Source of the DNA: Bacillota bacterium
GTDB lineage: Bacteria > Bacillota > Sulfobacillia > RBS10-35 > JAJYVN01
Length of the DNA: 64,000 bases
Assembly (NCBI GenBank): GCA_021806565.1
Contig: JAJZXK010000003.1
Coordinates: 18,512 to 82,511, forward strand
Direction: 5' to 3'
A model generated the notes under the pieces. The model was not told the DNA's origin, made no database searches, and saw nothing but the letters and a program-made list of their open reading frames with translations. Shown piece after piece: positions 27,122-36,172 of this stretch; position 1 is the first letter of the stretch; every line of letters starts with the position of its first letter. The position numbers and the translations under genes were made by a program.

Positions 27122-27220
27122 CAGTGCGCCTCCCCGACGGCTTGCGCCGTGCCGCCCCGCCCCGTTACTTTGGACTGCGGCCGCCGGTTCGGTCAACGCC
27201 CGGCCAGGGGGGATCGCGTC

Positions 27221-29014
27221 GTGGACGCCTGGTTGCTCGCCGCGGTCGCGCACGAACTGCGCACCTCCTGGGTGGGGGCCCGCTTGCAGCGCGTCGCACA
27301 GCCGTCCGAGCGCGAGATCGCCCTGCAACTGCATCAGCCGGGCCGGACCGCCTGGCTCTGGCTCGCGGTCGTGCCGGGGGCCGCGCGCGTCCATCTGGCG
27401 TCGGAGCGCGGCGGCGGCGGGGCCGCACCGCCTCCCGCCTTCTGCCAGTATGTGCGCCGCCAACTCGACGGTGCCCGCCTCACCGGCTGCGACCAGCCCG
27501 GTCTGGAGCGGCTGGTCGCCCTCGCCTTCGTGGCCAGGGACGACCTGGGCAATCCCGTCACGCTGAAGCTCGTGGCCGAGGTCGGCGACCGCCGGCCCAA
27601 CGTCATCCTGGTGGGACCGGATGGGCGGATCCGCGACGCCCTGCGCCGCGTCGCCCCCGAGGACGCGCCCACCCGGCTGGTGCTCCCCGGCGTCGCCTAC
27701 ACCCCGCCGCCGCGGCCCGAGGGCCGGTTGGATCCGCTGCAGACGCTTGCCGTAGCGGGGGCCGACGGCCTGCACGCCGCCCTGCGGGCGGCTTGGTCCG
27801 GGCGCCCGGCCCAAGAAACCGGCGAGCAGCGCCTGGCGGCGACCGTCTTCGGCCTCTCGCGCCCGATCACCCGCGCCCTGACGGCGTGGGCGGCGGGCGC
27901 ACCGGATGGACCGCCGTCGCCCGTCCCGGCCCCGGGGGACGCGGTGGATCCCGCCTTGGCGGAGGCGGTCGTGGGCCTGGCCAGCAGCATCGCGGCCGGC
28001 CACTTCCACCCCTGCCTCCTGGTCGACGACCGCGGGCGCACCACACCGGCCGCCTGGCCGCTGCCCGGCCTGACCCACCGGGCGGCCGAGACGCCATCGG
28101 CCGCCTGCGCCTCCGCCGACGCGGCACAGGGCGGGCAGGACCAACTGCAGCACCTGCGGCGCCACCTCGGAGCCGCGCTCCGTTCCCGCCTGGCGCACGT
28201 CGACCGCCGCCTGGAGCGCCAACGCGCCGAGCAGGCGGCGGCGCGGGACGCCGACCGCTGGCGGCTGATGGGTCAGACCCTCCTGTGCCACCTGGGCGAA
28301 GTCCCGCGGGGAGCCGAGGACATCGGCCTGCCGTGCGTGGAAGACCCGCAGATCACGCTGCACATCCCGCTGGATCCGCGCCGCTCTCCGAGCGCCAACG
28401 CGCAGTCGCTGCTCAGCCGGTACCGCAAGGAGAAACGCGGCCTGGAGGTGATCGGCGCGCACATCGCCGGCGGTGAGGCCGAACGCGCCTATCTAGAAGA
28501 GGCGGCGTGCGCGCTGGCCCAGGCAGAGAGCCGCGCCGAACTCACCGCCCTGGAGCAGGAACTCGCCGACGAGGGCGTCCTGCACACCGGGGCCCGCAAA
28601 CGGCGCGCCCGCCCCCCCGTCGGTCCACCGCCCCCCCTGAGCTTCCCCGCCGGTGGTGGGTGGCGTATCCTCGTCGGCCGCAACGCCAGCGGCAACGACC
28701 AGCTCACAATGCGTCAGGCCCGGCCGGACGACATCTGGCTGCACGCGCAACGCATCCCGGGCAGCCACGTGCTGCTGCGGCCGCCGGCCGACGGTCCAGG
28801 ACCGGCCGGCATCCGGCCGCCCCAGGAGACGCTCCTGCAGGCCGCCCGCTGCGCCGCCCACTTCAGCGCCGGGCGTGGCGCCGCCAACCTGCCCGTCGAC
28901 TGGACCCCGCGGCGCAATGTCTGGAAACCGCGCGGCGCCCGGCCGGGCTTCGTCCTCTACCGCGGGGAACACACGCTGGTCGTCGACCCCGCAGCGCCCC
29001 CGCGGGACGCCTGA
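27221..29014 (+). CDS. rqcH: Rqc2/RqcH family (NFACT) ribosome quality-control protein
   Basis: 597 residues from GTG 27221, behind AGGGGGGATC. NFACT-N begins MDAWLLAAVAHELR, with a long middle coiled region (residues about 310-470, rich in Arg/Glu/Ala) and a C-terminal NFACT-R domain GGWRILVGRNASGNDQLTMR and DDIWLHAQRIPGSHVLLRPP, with RNVWKPRGARPGFVLYRG. RqcH binds stalled 50S subunits and recruits alanyl-tRNA to add C-terminal alanine tails. The length and all domains are normal. It converges on the FapA-like gene with a 7-nt gap. Confidence 0.92.
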   Translation: MDAWLLAAVAHELRTSWVGARLQRVAQPSEREIALQLHQPGRTAWLWLAVVPGAARVHLASERGGGGAAPPPAFCQYVRRQLDGARLTGCDQPGLERLVALAFVARDDLGNPVTLKLVAEVGDRRPNVILVGPDGRIRDALRRVAPEDAPTRLVLPGVAYTPPPRPEGRLDPLQTLAVAGADGLHAALRAAWSGRPAQETGEQRLAATVFGLSRPITRALTAWAAGAPDGPPSPVPAPGDAVDPALAEAVVGLASSIAAGHFHPCLLVDDRGRTTPAAWPLPGLTHRAAETPSAACASADAAQGGQDQLQHLRRHLGAALRSRLAHVDRRLERQRAEQAAARDADRWRLMGQTLLCHLGEVPRGAEDIGLPCVEDPQITLHIPLDPRRSPSANAQSLLSRYRKEKRGLEVIGAHIAGGEAERAYLEEAACALAQAESRAELTALEQELADEGVLHTGARKRRARPPVGPPPPLSFPAGGGWRILVGRNASGNDQLTMRQARPDDIWLHAQRIPGSHVLLRPPADGPGPAGIRPPQETLLQAARCAAHFSAGRGAANLPVDWTPRRNVWKPRGARPGFVLYRGEHTLVVDPAAPPRDA

Positions 29015-29021
29015 AACCGGC

Positions 29022-30836
29022 TCAAGCGCTGGCGTCGGTGATGTCGCGCGTCAGCGCCCCATACTCCCGGGCCTCGTCCCCGCGCACCAGCACCGTGCCG
29101 ACATGCACCTCCCGCGCATGGAAGACGGCGTCGGCCCCGATCTCGATGCGGGTCTCCACCTCGCCTTCCGAGCCGACCACGCCCAGGAGCGCGCCGCGTT
29201 CGGCCCGGACGCTTCCGCCCCGCACCGACCCGTCACAGCGCAGTTGACCGCCGCAAACGATGCTGCTGCGCAGGGATCCCTGGTCGCCCAGCAGGACGTT
29301 GCCCGTGGCCTCGACCCGCGCGTTGTGCAGATGATCGGCGCGGCAGGAGCCGACGCGTTTGAGGGCGCGGCGCATCGAAACGACGGCCGCCCCGACCACC
29401 ATGGCCGCGCCGCCGGCCTGCGCAGGTTGCAGCCGGTTTTCGGTGATGCGGGCCAGCGCCCCGAGCAACCGCACCAGGTCGCTGACCTCTGGGTCGAGCG
29501 TCGCCTCCGTGCGGCCGAGCTGTTGCACCAAGCGGGAGGCGATCGCGGCCATGCGGCCCGGGCGCGACGGCAGCGTGCCCGCCGCGAGGTCCGAGAGCAG
29601 GTCGCGCAGATCGATGGTTCCGGGCAGGGCCACGGTATAGGCAAGTCCAGGCCCGCCCGCCACCAGGACGGCATTGACCGCCCCTCCCTCCACCCGCACG
29701 CTGCCACGCGCCTCCAGGCGGGCGTGCTGCACCGCCCCCCGCACCCGGACGCAGCCGGAGGCCTGAACGGTACGCCCGGGCAGGATGTCGCCCTCAATCC
29801 AGACGTCACCGTCGAAAAAGATGTCGCCGCAGGCGGCATCGACGTCCCCGGCGACCTGGCGCTCCGGGTAGACGGCGACAAAGACATGCTCTTGGTCGAC
29901 CACCACCTCCGGATGGCCGGAGACCGCCGCGATAGCCGTTTGGCCGTCCGCGCTGGTCCGCACCCCCGGACCACACTGCACTACCGGGGCCCACGGCACC
30001 GGTCCGGTTCCGATCGCCTCTCCGGTCACCGCCTGCCCGGGCGCGGGCGCCACCCCGGGCCGCACCTGGACGACCGGGCAGCCGATCTCGATGAAGGGAC
30101 GGCCGGTCGAGGTCCACACATCCACAGCCTCCGGATCGGCTGGGGATGGTGGCTCCCGCAGGGCGCCGTGGATCGTCGTCCAGACGCTGCCGGATGCGCC
30201 CGGTACCGGCGGGCTGCCTTCCGCGATCAGGACCCGGTGCTCCGGTTGGGCCAACGCCTCCTGCGCCGCGCCCGGGCGCACCGGGCGGTGCACGCCGGCC
30301 TCGACAAGTGCGGTTGCGACATCTTCGGCCTGGAAGGGCAAGGACCCCACGTCGCGCGTCGCTTCGACCTCCAACCGCACCCGCTGGGCGGCCGCGACGG
30401 CGCGCGGCTCCACCCTCCGGCGCGTCGGTGGATGGGCCGTAACCCAGGCCCGCATGCGGTCGTCGGAGATCTCCACGTCGATCCACGCCGGAACCTCTTC
30501 CAAGACCGGCACGAGCCTGGCATCATCCTCGGCGCGCAGCACCACGTCGCCCGACACCCGCTCGCCGTTGAGCCACAGTGCCACCTCGGCGTCCGCCTCC
30601 ACCACCAGGACCGGCCAGCGCCCCCGACCGGCGGGGTTGACGACGCGCAGGCGACCGCCCTCGATGCAAACAGACCCGTCCTGGCCCGCGTCGACCGCGG
30701 GCGGTACCGCCGCGGGGGCCGCCTCGGGTCCAGTATCCGCGGGCGGCTCACCCCGCGGCGGCGGTGCCTCCGCCGTGACCGCCGGCAGGGAGTCCTCTTC
30801 CACGTCCTTGTGTGTCCCGCGGCTCCACCAGCGCAT
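29022..30836 (-). CDS. FapA family protein (DUF342)
   Basis: 604 residues from ATG 30836. After a low-complexity Pro/Ala region and an SSGN-like N-terminal domain, the FapA core appears: GRPFIEIGCPVVQVRPGVAP, QTAIAAVSGHPEVVVD, then repeated right-handed beta-helix steps (DIFFDGDVWIEGDILPGRTV, ASGCVRVRGAVQHARLEARG). The C-terminal part has more such repeats, interrupted by a helical hairpin near residue 440. DUF342 proteins are cytoskeletal or surface-associated in Gram-positives, role unclear. The GGDEF-EAL-like gene lies 43 nt upstream on the same strand. Confidence 0.85.
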   Translation of the reverse strand: MRWWSRGTHKDVEEDSLPAVTAEAPPPRGEPPADTGPEAAPAAVPPAVDAGQDGSVCIEGGRLRVVNPAGRGRWPVLVVEADAEVALWLNGERVSGDVVLRAEDDARLVPVLEEVPAWIDVEISDDRMRAWVTAHPPTRRRVEPRAVAAAQRVRLEVEATRDVGSLPFQAEDVATALVEAGVHRPVRPGAAQEALAQPEHRVLIAEGSPPVPGASGSVWTTIHGALREPPSPADPEAVDVWTSTGRPFIEIGCPVVQVRPGVAPAPGQAVTGEAIGTGPVPWAPVVQCGPGVRTSADGQTAIAAVSGHPEVVVDQEHVFVAVYPERQVAGDVDAACGDIFFDGDVWIEGDILPGRTVQASGCVRVRGAVQHARLEARGSVRVEGGAVNAVLVAGGPGLAYTVALPGTIDLRDLLSDLAAGTLPSRPGRMAAIASRLVQQLGRTEATLDPEVSDLVRLLGALARITENRLQPAQAGGAAMVVGAAVVSMRRALKRVGSCRADHLHNARVEATGNVLLGDQGSLRSSIVCGGQLRCDGSVRGGSVRAERGALLGVVGSEGEVETRIEIGADAVFHAREVHVGTVLVRGDEAREYGALTRDITDASA

Positions 30837-30879
30837 ACCACCATCCGGACGGCCGGCGGACGCCGGGCCGCCCGGACGT

Positions 30880-33513
30880 TCACCCCCCGTACGCAGACTG
30901 GGAACCCGGAGGATCGCCGGCGCGCGGCGACGACCACTCCGGCGGCCCCCCGGGCCGCGCCAGCATCGCCTCCAGGGCGGCCGGCCCCAGGGGCCGGGCA
31001 AAGAAATGACCTTGGCCCAAGAGACAACCCATGCGGTGCAACTGGACGGCCTGCTCCCGCCGCTCGACACCCAGCGCGACGACGTCAATGTTCAGCGACC
31101 GGCCCATCCCCAGCACCACGCTGCCGGTGGCACCGCGGAGGATGCCCTGGTCGATCTTGACGATGTCCGCGCCCAGATCCGCCAACCGCTCCAAAGACCC
31201 CTCCTGCGGCCGGAAGTTGTCGACCGCCAGACGCACACCCTGCTGGCGAACGAAGCGGACGAACCCCAGCAGGGGCCCGGGAGCGTCGGCTGCGCCATGC
31301 AGGGCCGGCGCGGCCACCTCCAGCACCAGGCTGGACAGCGGCAGCCCGGTTTCGTCGAGCACCGCACCCAGTTCGTCCACCAGTCCCGGGTGGCGCAACT
31401 GCCGCACGGCGAGGTTCACATGCACCGCGAGCGGGGGAATGGCCGGCCGCCGACTGTGCCAAGCGCGCACCTGGGCGCAGGCCTGCCGCAGGACCCACCA
31501 CCCGATGGGCAGGATCAGCCCCGAATCCTCCAACTGCGCGAAGAACTCGGGTGGTGCCAGCACGCCGCGGTCCGGGTGGCGCCAGCGCACCAGCGCCTCG
31601 ACGGCGGTTACTCGGCCCGTGTCCAACGCGACGGTGGGTTGGTAGTAAACGGCGAACTCCTTGCGTTCGATCGCCAGCCGCAACGCCGGCTCCAGGTCCC
31701 GCCGCACCCGGGCCGGCAGCACGTTTGCGCCGTCACGCTCGACCGGGAGCCCACCGGCCGCCCGCGCGTCCTCCAGGGCGTCCCGCGCCGCCTCCAGCCA
31801 TTGGTCGCCATGGCCGCCCGCCGTTTCGGCCAAGCAGACGCCGACCAGCACGGCGGCATCGAGGCCGGCGCTGACCCGCTCGCGCAGGCGCTCGGCCACC
31901 CGCGCCGCCTCCGGGGCACCTCCGACCATCTCCAGCAGGACGGCGAGTCGCCCTTCGCCCAAGAAACAGGCGCTGTCCCGTTCGCGTAAGTCGAGCCGCA
32001 CCAACTCCGCGATCCGGCGCTGCGCACCGACGGCGGCCTCGCCCACGACCTCGAGCAAGAGCAGCGCCGAGCGCGCCCGCCCTCCCTCGCGCACAAGGGC
32101 CTGGTCGAGCCGGTCCAAAAACAGCGCCGGCGCCGGCAGTCCGGTCAGGGGGTCCTGAAGGGTGTCCGGACCGGCGGCCGCGGGCAGCAGCGTCAGCACC
32201 GTGCCGCGCACGTCCGGGTCAGCCGTCTGTCGGGCCCCGCGGGCCTCCACGGGGAGCCATCCACCCCGGTGGCGCACCCGTAGCCGGATGCCCACTGCCG
32301 ACCCGTCCGCATCGGCCTCCCTGTGCCACGCGACCCAATCCTCGGGATGAACGAAGCCGCGCAGTTCCCCGCCCTCGACCGGCGCAAGTCCATCCCCCAG
32401 CAAGACCTGGAAAGCGGGGTTGGCGGCGCGCACCAAGCCGGCGGGATCGATCAGCGCCACCGCCGCGGCACAGTTGCGCCAGAGGGCGGCGGTCCGCGCG
32501 GCCTCACGCCGGGCCCGCTCCAGGCGGGCGGCGCCCTCCAGCCCCGCGGTCAGGCTGGCAGCGATCTCGGCCAATCCCTCGGCGCGGGATGCGTCAAACC
32601 GGGATGCGCCCAACAGCAGCAGGCCGCTGGGGTGCGCCCCGGCGCCGACTGCCGCGGCCCACACCACCTCCCGCGTCAGCGGGCCACCGCCGGCGACCAC
32701 CGCCGCGCACTCCACCGCCGTCAGCGCCACGGCACGTCCCGCGCCCAGGACGCCGCGCCGCTCCCGGGACAGTCTCTCCCAGTCCACCACCGCATCGGCG
32801 GCAACCCCGCGACCGGCCGCCAACGGCATGAGGCGCACCTCGGCGCCCGCGTCGGCGCCGGCGGAAAAGACGCCGGCCGCCCCGTCGCCGGCCGTCAGCG
32901 CCAGGGCGGCATCGGCTGCGGCCCTGGCCCACCCATCTGGACCCGTGCCGGCAGCCGCCGCCAGGGACGCCCGGGCCCGCTCCAGGGCCCGGGCGTCCTC
33001 CACGCGTTGGCGTTGCTCCGCAAGGCCCGCGGTCAGGGCCTGGAGCGCGGCGGCGGCCACAACCAGCAGCGTCCACTGTGACAGCACGGCGGCCACCGAC
33101 GGCGGGTGGACTCCGGGCGCAAACGCCGTGCCCAAGGCGAAGGCGGCTCCGTACGCTCCGGCCGCCCAGGCGGCCAAGCGCAAATCCGGTGCCGCGATCG
33201 CCCAGAGTCCGACGCCGACATAGACGAGGACAGCCGCCCGCGGCGGGCCGCCCGCAGCCGCAACCGCCACGGCCGCGAGCACAGCCTCCGGTGCCAGCCA
33301 GCCCGCCGGCCGGTCGCGGCCCGCCCCCCACCCCGCGCGCCACCAGACCGCGGCCAGAAGTGGTGGCGCCAGAGCACCAGCGGCCCGCCACGTCCAGGCC
33401 TGACGGGTCGTGAGGGCCAGGACTGCGTCCAGCACCGCCCACGCAACCCCGGAAGCGATCAACCACCGCGCGACGGCCTCCGGCACCGCCGCAGACCTGC
33501 CCGCACCCGCCAT
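30880..33513 (-). CDS. Membrane PAS-GGDEF-EAL protein with degenerate active sites
   Basis: 877 residues from ATG 33513, GGAGG 8 nt upstream. Several TM helices occupy residues 15-160, followed by a coiled stretch, a GAF-like region, and a PAS domain (ALIDPAGLVRAANPAFQVLL). The GGDEF domain starts LQDPLTGLPAPALFLDRLD but the GGDEF signature is replaced by LGEGRLAVL. EAL is present (TAVEALVRWRHPDRGVL), yet the second motif is VDNFRPQEGS where DDFGTGYS is expected, and VALGVE replaces VAEGVE. It is therefore predicted not to make or degrade c-di-GMP and may act as a receptor or scaffold. Confidence 0.85.
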   Translation of the reverse strand: MAGAGRSAAVPEAVARWLIASGVAWAVLDAVLALTTRQAWTWRAAGALAPPLLAAVWWRAGWGAGRDRPAGWLAPEAVLAAVAVAAAGGPPRAAVLVYVGVGLWAIAAPDLRLAAWAAGAYGAAFALGTAFAPGVHPPSVAAVLSQWTLLVVAAAALQALTAGLAEQRQRVEDARALERARASLAAAAGTGPDGWARAAADAALALTAGDGAAGVFSAGADAGAEVRLMPLAAGRGVAADAVVDWERLSRERRGVLGAGRAVALTAVECAAVVAGGGPLTREVVWAAAVGAGAHPSGLLLLGASRFDASRAEGLAEIAASLTAGLEGAARLERARREAARTAALWRNCAAAVALIDPAGLVRAANPAFQVLLGDGLAPVEGGELRGFVHPEDWVAWHREADADGSAVGIRLRVRHRGGWLPVEARGARQTADPDVRGTVLTLLPAAAGPDTLQDPLTGLPAPALFLDRLDQALVREGGRARSALLLLEVVGEAAVGAQRRIAELVRLDLRERDSACFLGEGRLAVLLEMVGGAPEAARVAERLRERVSAGLDAAVLVGVCLAETAGGHGDQWLEAARDALEDARAAGGLPVERDGANVLPARVRRDLEPALRLAIERKEFAVYYQPTVALDTGRVTAVEALVRWRHPDRGVLAPPEFFAQLEDSGLILPIGWWVLRQACAQVRAWHSRRPAIPPLAVHVNLAVRQLRHPGLVDELGAVLDETGLPLSSLVLEVAAPALHGAADAPGPLLGFVRFVRQQGVRLAVDNFRPQEGSLERLADLGADIVKIDQGILRGATGSVVLGMGRSLNIDVVALGVERREQAVQLHRMGCLLGQGHFFARPLGPAALEAMLARPGGPPEWSSPRAGDPPGSQSAYGG

Positions 33514-33616
33514 CGGTCCACCCTCCCCGCGCACCACGCCGGACCGGTGCGGCAACGCCGACCCTCCTGTCTCTGATCGGGCTTGGCGCGCATCGGGTTT
33601 AGCGTGGTCGCCGCGT

Positions 33617-34705
33617 TCAGACGCCGGGTACGGGCCGCGGGTGGTATCCCGCGGCGGGGGCCGCGTGGCTCAGGGCGTCATAGACCGGACGACGCCTGGT
33701 GGCGACAAAAAGGTATTCGACGTTGCGCGTGTGGGACACGGAGCCGACCTTCACCCCGCCGGGGCTGTAGATGCCGATCCGCGAGCCGATGTAGCGCGGA
33801 TGCTCCCGCTGCAACCGCACCACGAATCGCCCGTCTCCGAGACAGTCCTCGATGTCGGCCGCCGTCAGATACCCCTCGTTGCTGAAAGAGACGACCACGT
33901 GGTCGGCCCGCAAGGCCGCGACCAGGCTGCGTAGGGCCTGCGGCGCCGAGCCCTTATGGTTGAAGGCACTCTTGCGCGTGCGGCAGTCCAGGCGCTTGCG
34001 GGCGACGCCGTAGGTCGGCGGGCAGTCCCAGAGCACCAGCGTCTCCCACAGATGGTAGTTGCCAAGATACGAATGTTGGTTGTACGGGGGGTCCAGATAC
34101 ACCAGATCCACCTCAACGGCCTCGGCCGCCGCCTGCGCCTCTCCCTGCAGCGACCAGCCTGGCCCCGCGAGCAGCGGCGGGACGGACAGGTTCAAGTCCC
34201 CGAGGGCCCGCGGCGCCCACCGCTTCAAGTACGCCATCTGCACGCCCGTCGTCGAATCGACCCGGTCGGCCGCCAGCATGAGGCTGGTCAGCAGGATGGC
34301 ACGCAGTTGGTCGTCCGAGCCGCACACATCCGGAATGGCGTCGCGGACCGCCTGGATGCGGCGGGCGTTTTTCGGGTGGAAGAAGCGGGCCTCCTCCGCA
34401 TACAGCGCGGAAAACCACCCGTCGCGGCCGGTGAGCCGGTTCAGGTCCGCCAGGAGGCCGCGCAGTGCGTCCTCACTGTAGTGGCGCGCATCGGCCGCGA
34501 CCAGCGCCGTGGCGAGGACATGCCCGTAGGTCATCAGATCGTTGGCGACGACCTCGAAACCTGCCGCCTTGAATGCGTGCGCCACGCGCGCCGAACCGGA
34601 AAAGAGGTCGCCGACCCGCCGCACGGGCGCGACGCGGCCGACCTCCGCCACGGTCGACAGGATCCAGGGAACAAGCGCGCGTTTGGATCCGATGTACTTG
34701 ATCAC
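33617..34705 (-). CDS. D12-class DNA adenine N6-methyltransferase
   Basis: 362 residues from GTG 34705; the frame is open further upstream but homology starts at IKYIGSKRALVPWIL. AdoMet motif I is VGDLFSGSARVAHAFKAAGF and the catalytic motif is VYLDPPYNQHSYLGNYHLWE. FNHKGSA fits the target-recognition side. Size is slightly above Dam/DpnM. No restriction endonuclease is adjacent, so it is an orphan methylase, possibly regulatory or phage-derived. ATG/GTG upstream codons lie inside the inverted repeat region and are not favoured. Confidence 0.88.
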   Translation of the reverse strand: MIKYIGSKRALVPWILSTVAEVGRVAPVRRVGDLFSGSARVAHAFKAAGFEVVANDLMTYGHVLATALVAADARHYSEDALRGLLADLNRLTGRDGWFSALYAEEARFFHPKNARRIQAVRDAIPDVCGSDDQLRAILLTSLMLAADRVDSTTGVQMAYLKRWAPRALGDLNLSVPPLLAGPGWSLQGEAQAAAEAVEVDLVYLDPPYNQHSYLGNYHLWETLVLWDCPPTYGVARKRLDCRTRKSAFNHKGSAPQALRSLVAALRADHVVVSFSNEGYLTAADIEDCLGDGRFVVRLQREHPRYIGSRIGIYSPGGVKVGSVSHTRNVEYLFVATRRRPVYDALSHAAPAAGYHPRPVPGV

Positions 34706-34771
34706 GGCTGCCGCCCCCGTGGTGCCGATCGTCGGGTCGCGCACCCGCCGCAGCCCGCACCGCAGAAGATG

Positions 34772-34835
34772 CCTCGCCTGTGCGAACGGCCCTGCCTCGG
34801 CCCGACGCCGCGCAGGGCCGTTCACACAGGCGAGG
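34772..34835. repeat. 24-bp inverted repeat with 16-nt loop
   Basis: The arms 34772-34795 and 34812-34835 are complementary at 23 of 24 positions; the loop is CTCGGCCCGACGCCGC. The right arm covers the stop codon of the DHH phosphoesterase gene. There is no T-run on either side, so it is not a canonical intrinsic terminator. GGCCCGACGCCG in the loop recurs at about 34840. Confidence 0.8.
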
Positions 34836-35853
34836 CCGCGGCCCGACGCCGGACCGAGCCGGCGGGGACGCCCGCCAGATGAGCCCAGGCCGCCACCAAC
34901 CGCTCCTGCGCGCCGTCCAGACCGATGCCGCGCAACTGGGCCCCGGCGGAGGTCGGATGGCCGCCGCCGCCCAAAAGGTGCGCCAGCGGCAGCACATCGT
35001 GGCCGCGGGAGCGGAAGCGCAGCCGCACCCCCTGGACACCCTCCTGCAGCACGACCAACACGCCGCCGGCGGGAGGCGAAAGGTGCGTCGGGAGCATGGC
35101 GTGCTCGTACGGGCCGATCCCGTGGCGCCTGGGCTGGTCGACCGTCACCGCCACCGCGGCCAACGGCGGCGCCCCCGGTGCGGTGAGCCAGCCCATCGCC
35201 CCTTCGACCTCCGCCAGCAGGGCCCAGAACCCGGGCGAGCGGCGGTGAAAACGCTCGGCGGCGGCCCCACAATCCGCCCCGGACCGGGCGAACCGTTCGG
35301 CCCAGGCGAAGGCGTCCGGTCCACCGACCTCGCGGAAGCCGGAGGTGTCGCCGAGCAGACCCGCATAGAGCGTAGTGGCCAGAGCGCCGTCCGCCTCCAC
35401 CCCGAGCGCGTCGGCCAGCGCCGCCACCAAACAGGTGCAGGACGGGGCCGGAGTCACCCAGTCGGCCTCCACCCCGAAGCCTGGGTTGTCCTCATGGTGG
35501 TCGAGGCAGAAGGTGACCGGCCCGGGAACCTGCAGCCGCTCGGGACGCGCCGTGTCGACGGCGATGCGGACCGCCGCCGCCGCGTCCGCCCGTTGCAGCG
35601 CCGGGTCCAGCACCCAGGCGTGGAGATCCGGCACCTCCGGCGCCTCGACCCGGGCGCGCTTACCCATGTGGCGCAGCACGGTGCAGAGTGCCGCGGCCGA
35701 AGCCAGAGCATCCACATCCGGCAGCACGTGCGGCACGATCACGAACCCGTCCGCCCCGTTCAGCCCCGCAACCAACGCGCGCGGTACCGTCAGGCCGCCC
35801 GCCAACCCGTCCCGCTCCCCTTCCAGCCACCGGGGCCGCACCCAGGCGGCCAT
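34822..35853 (-). CDS. DHH family phosphoesterase (NrnA-like)
   Basis: 343 residues from ATG 35853. DHH-domain motifs: VLPDVDALASAAAL (HxxPDxDAL variant), DPALQRADAAAAV, and FCLDHHEDNPGFG; the DHHA1 domain ends with the GGGH motif in LLGGGGHPTSAG. The family includes NrnA nano-RNase/pAp phosphatases. pAp is a by-product of PAPS use, so a link with the cysteine genes at 38-41 kb is possible but speculative. The 24-bp inverted repeat spans its stop codon. Confidence 0.85.
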   Translation of the reverse strand: MAAWVRPRWLEGERDGLAGGLTVPRALVAGLNGADGFVIVPHVLPDVDALASAAALCTVLRHMGKRARVEAPEVPDLHAWVLDPALQRADAAAAVRIAVDTARPERLQVPGPVTFCLDHHEDNPGFGVEADWVTPAPSCTCLVAALADALGVEADGALATTLYAGLLGDTSGFREVGGPDAFAWAERFARSGADCGAAAERFHRRSPGFWALLAEVEGAMGWLTAPGAPPLAAVAVTVDQPRRHGIGPYEHAMLPTHLSPPAGGVLVVLQEGVQGVRLRFRSRGHDVLPLAHLLGGGGHPTSAGAQLRGIGLDGAQERLVAAWAHLAGVPAGSVRRRAAASPV

Positions 35854-35902
35854 CCGCCGGCTGCCTGCACATCAAAGTGCGGCGCGCCGCCAAGGCGGGG
35901 CG

Positions 35903-36172
35903 TCAGCGCGCCGGCGGGGCCTTGCCGGTCCCGGCCGCGCGAGCATGCGGCGCGCGGCCTTCCGCATCTGCCCGGCCGCGGGGAGCGGCGGCGGCGCGCC
36001 GCAGGTAGCGGACGAACCAGGAGTCCTCCCCGCCGTCCCCGGAGACACGCAGGAACCGTGAGAAGTTGTCCTCGTTAGCGCGGGATGTCCCCCGCGGCGT
36101 ATCCGGCCCCAAAACCGCCTGCCCCCCATGCCCACCCAGGACACGCCGCCGACCGGCCACGGACCCAGACAC
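35903..36172 (-). CDS. Hypothetical 89-residue protein coupled to the desaturase gene
   Basis: The desaturase stop TAG and this GTG share one base (TAGTG), which favours translation by re-initiation. The product contains SRANEDNFSRFLRVSGDGGE and DSWFVRYLRRAAAAPRGRAD, with an Ala/Arg-rich tail. No family is recognised. Alternative frames across the region are open too because of high GC, so this is a tentative gene; the EDNFSRFLRV...SWFVRYLRR block looks protein-like. Confidence 0.4.
   Translation of the reverse strand: MSGSVAGRRRVLGGHGGQAVLGPDTPRGTSRANEDNFSRFLRVSGDGGEDSWFVRYLRRAAAAPRGRADAEGRAPHARAAGTGKAPPAR

Noticed and set aside
33617-34705. Restriction-modification system
   Set aside because: Only the adenine methylase is present; flanking genes are a signalling protein and a DHH phosphoesterase, so no endonuclease partner.
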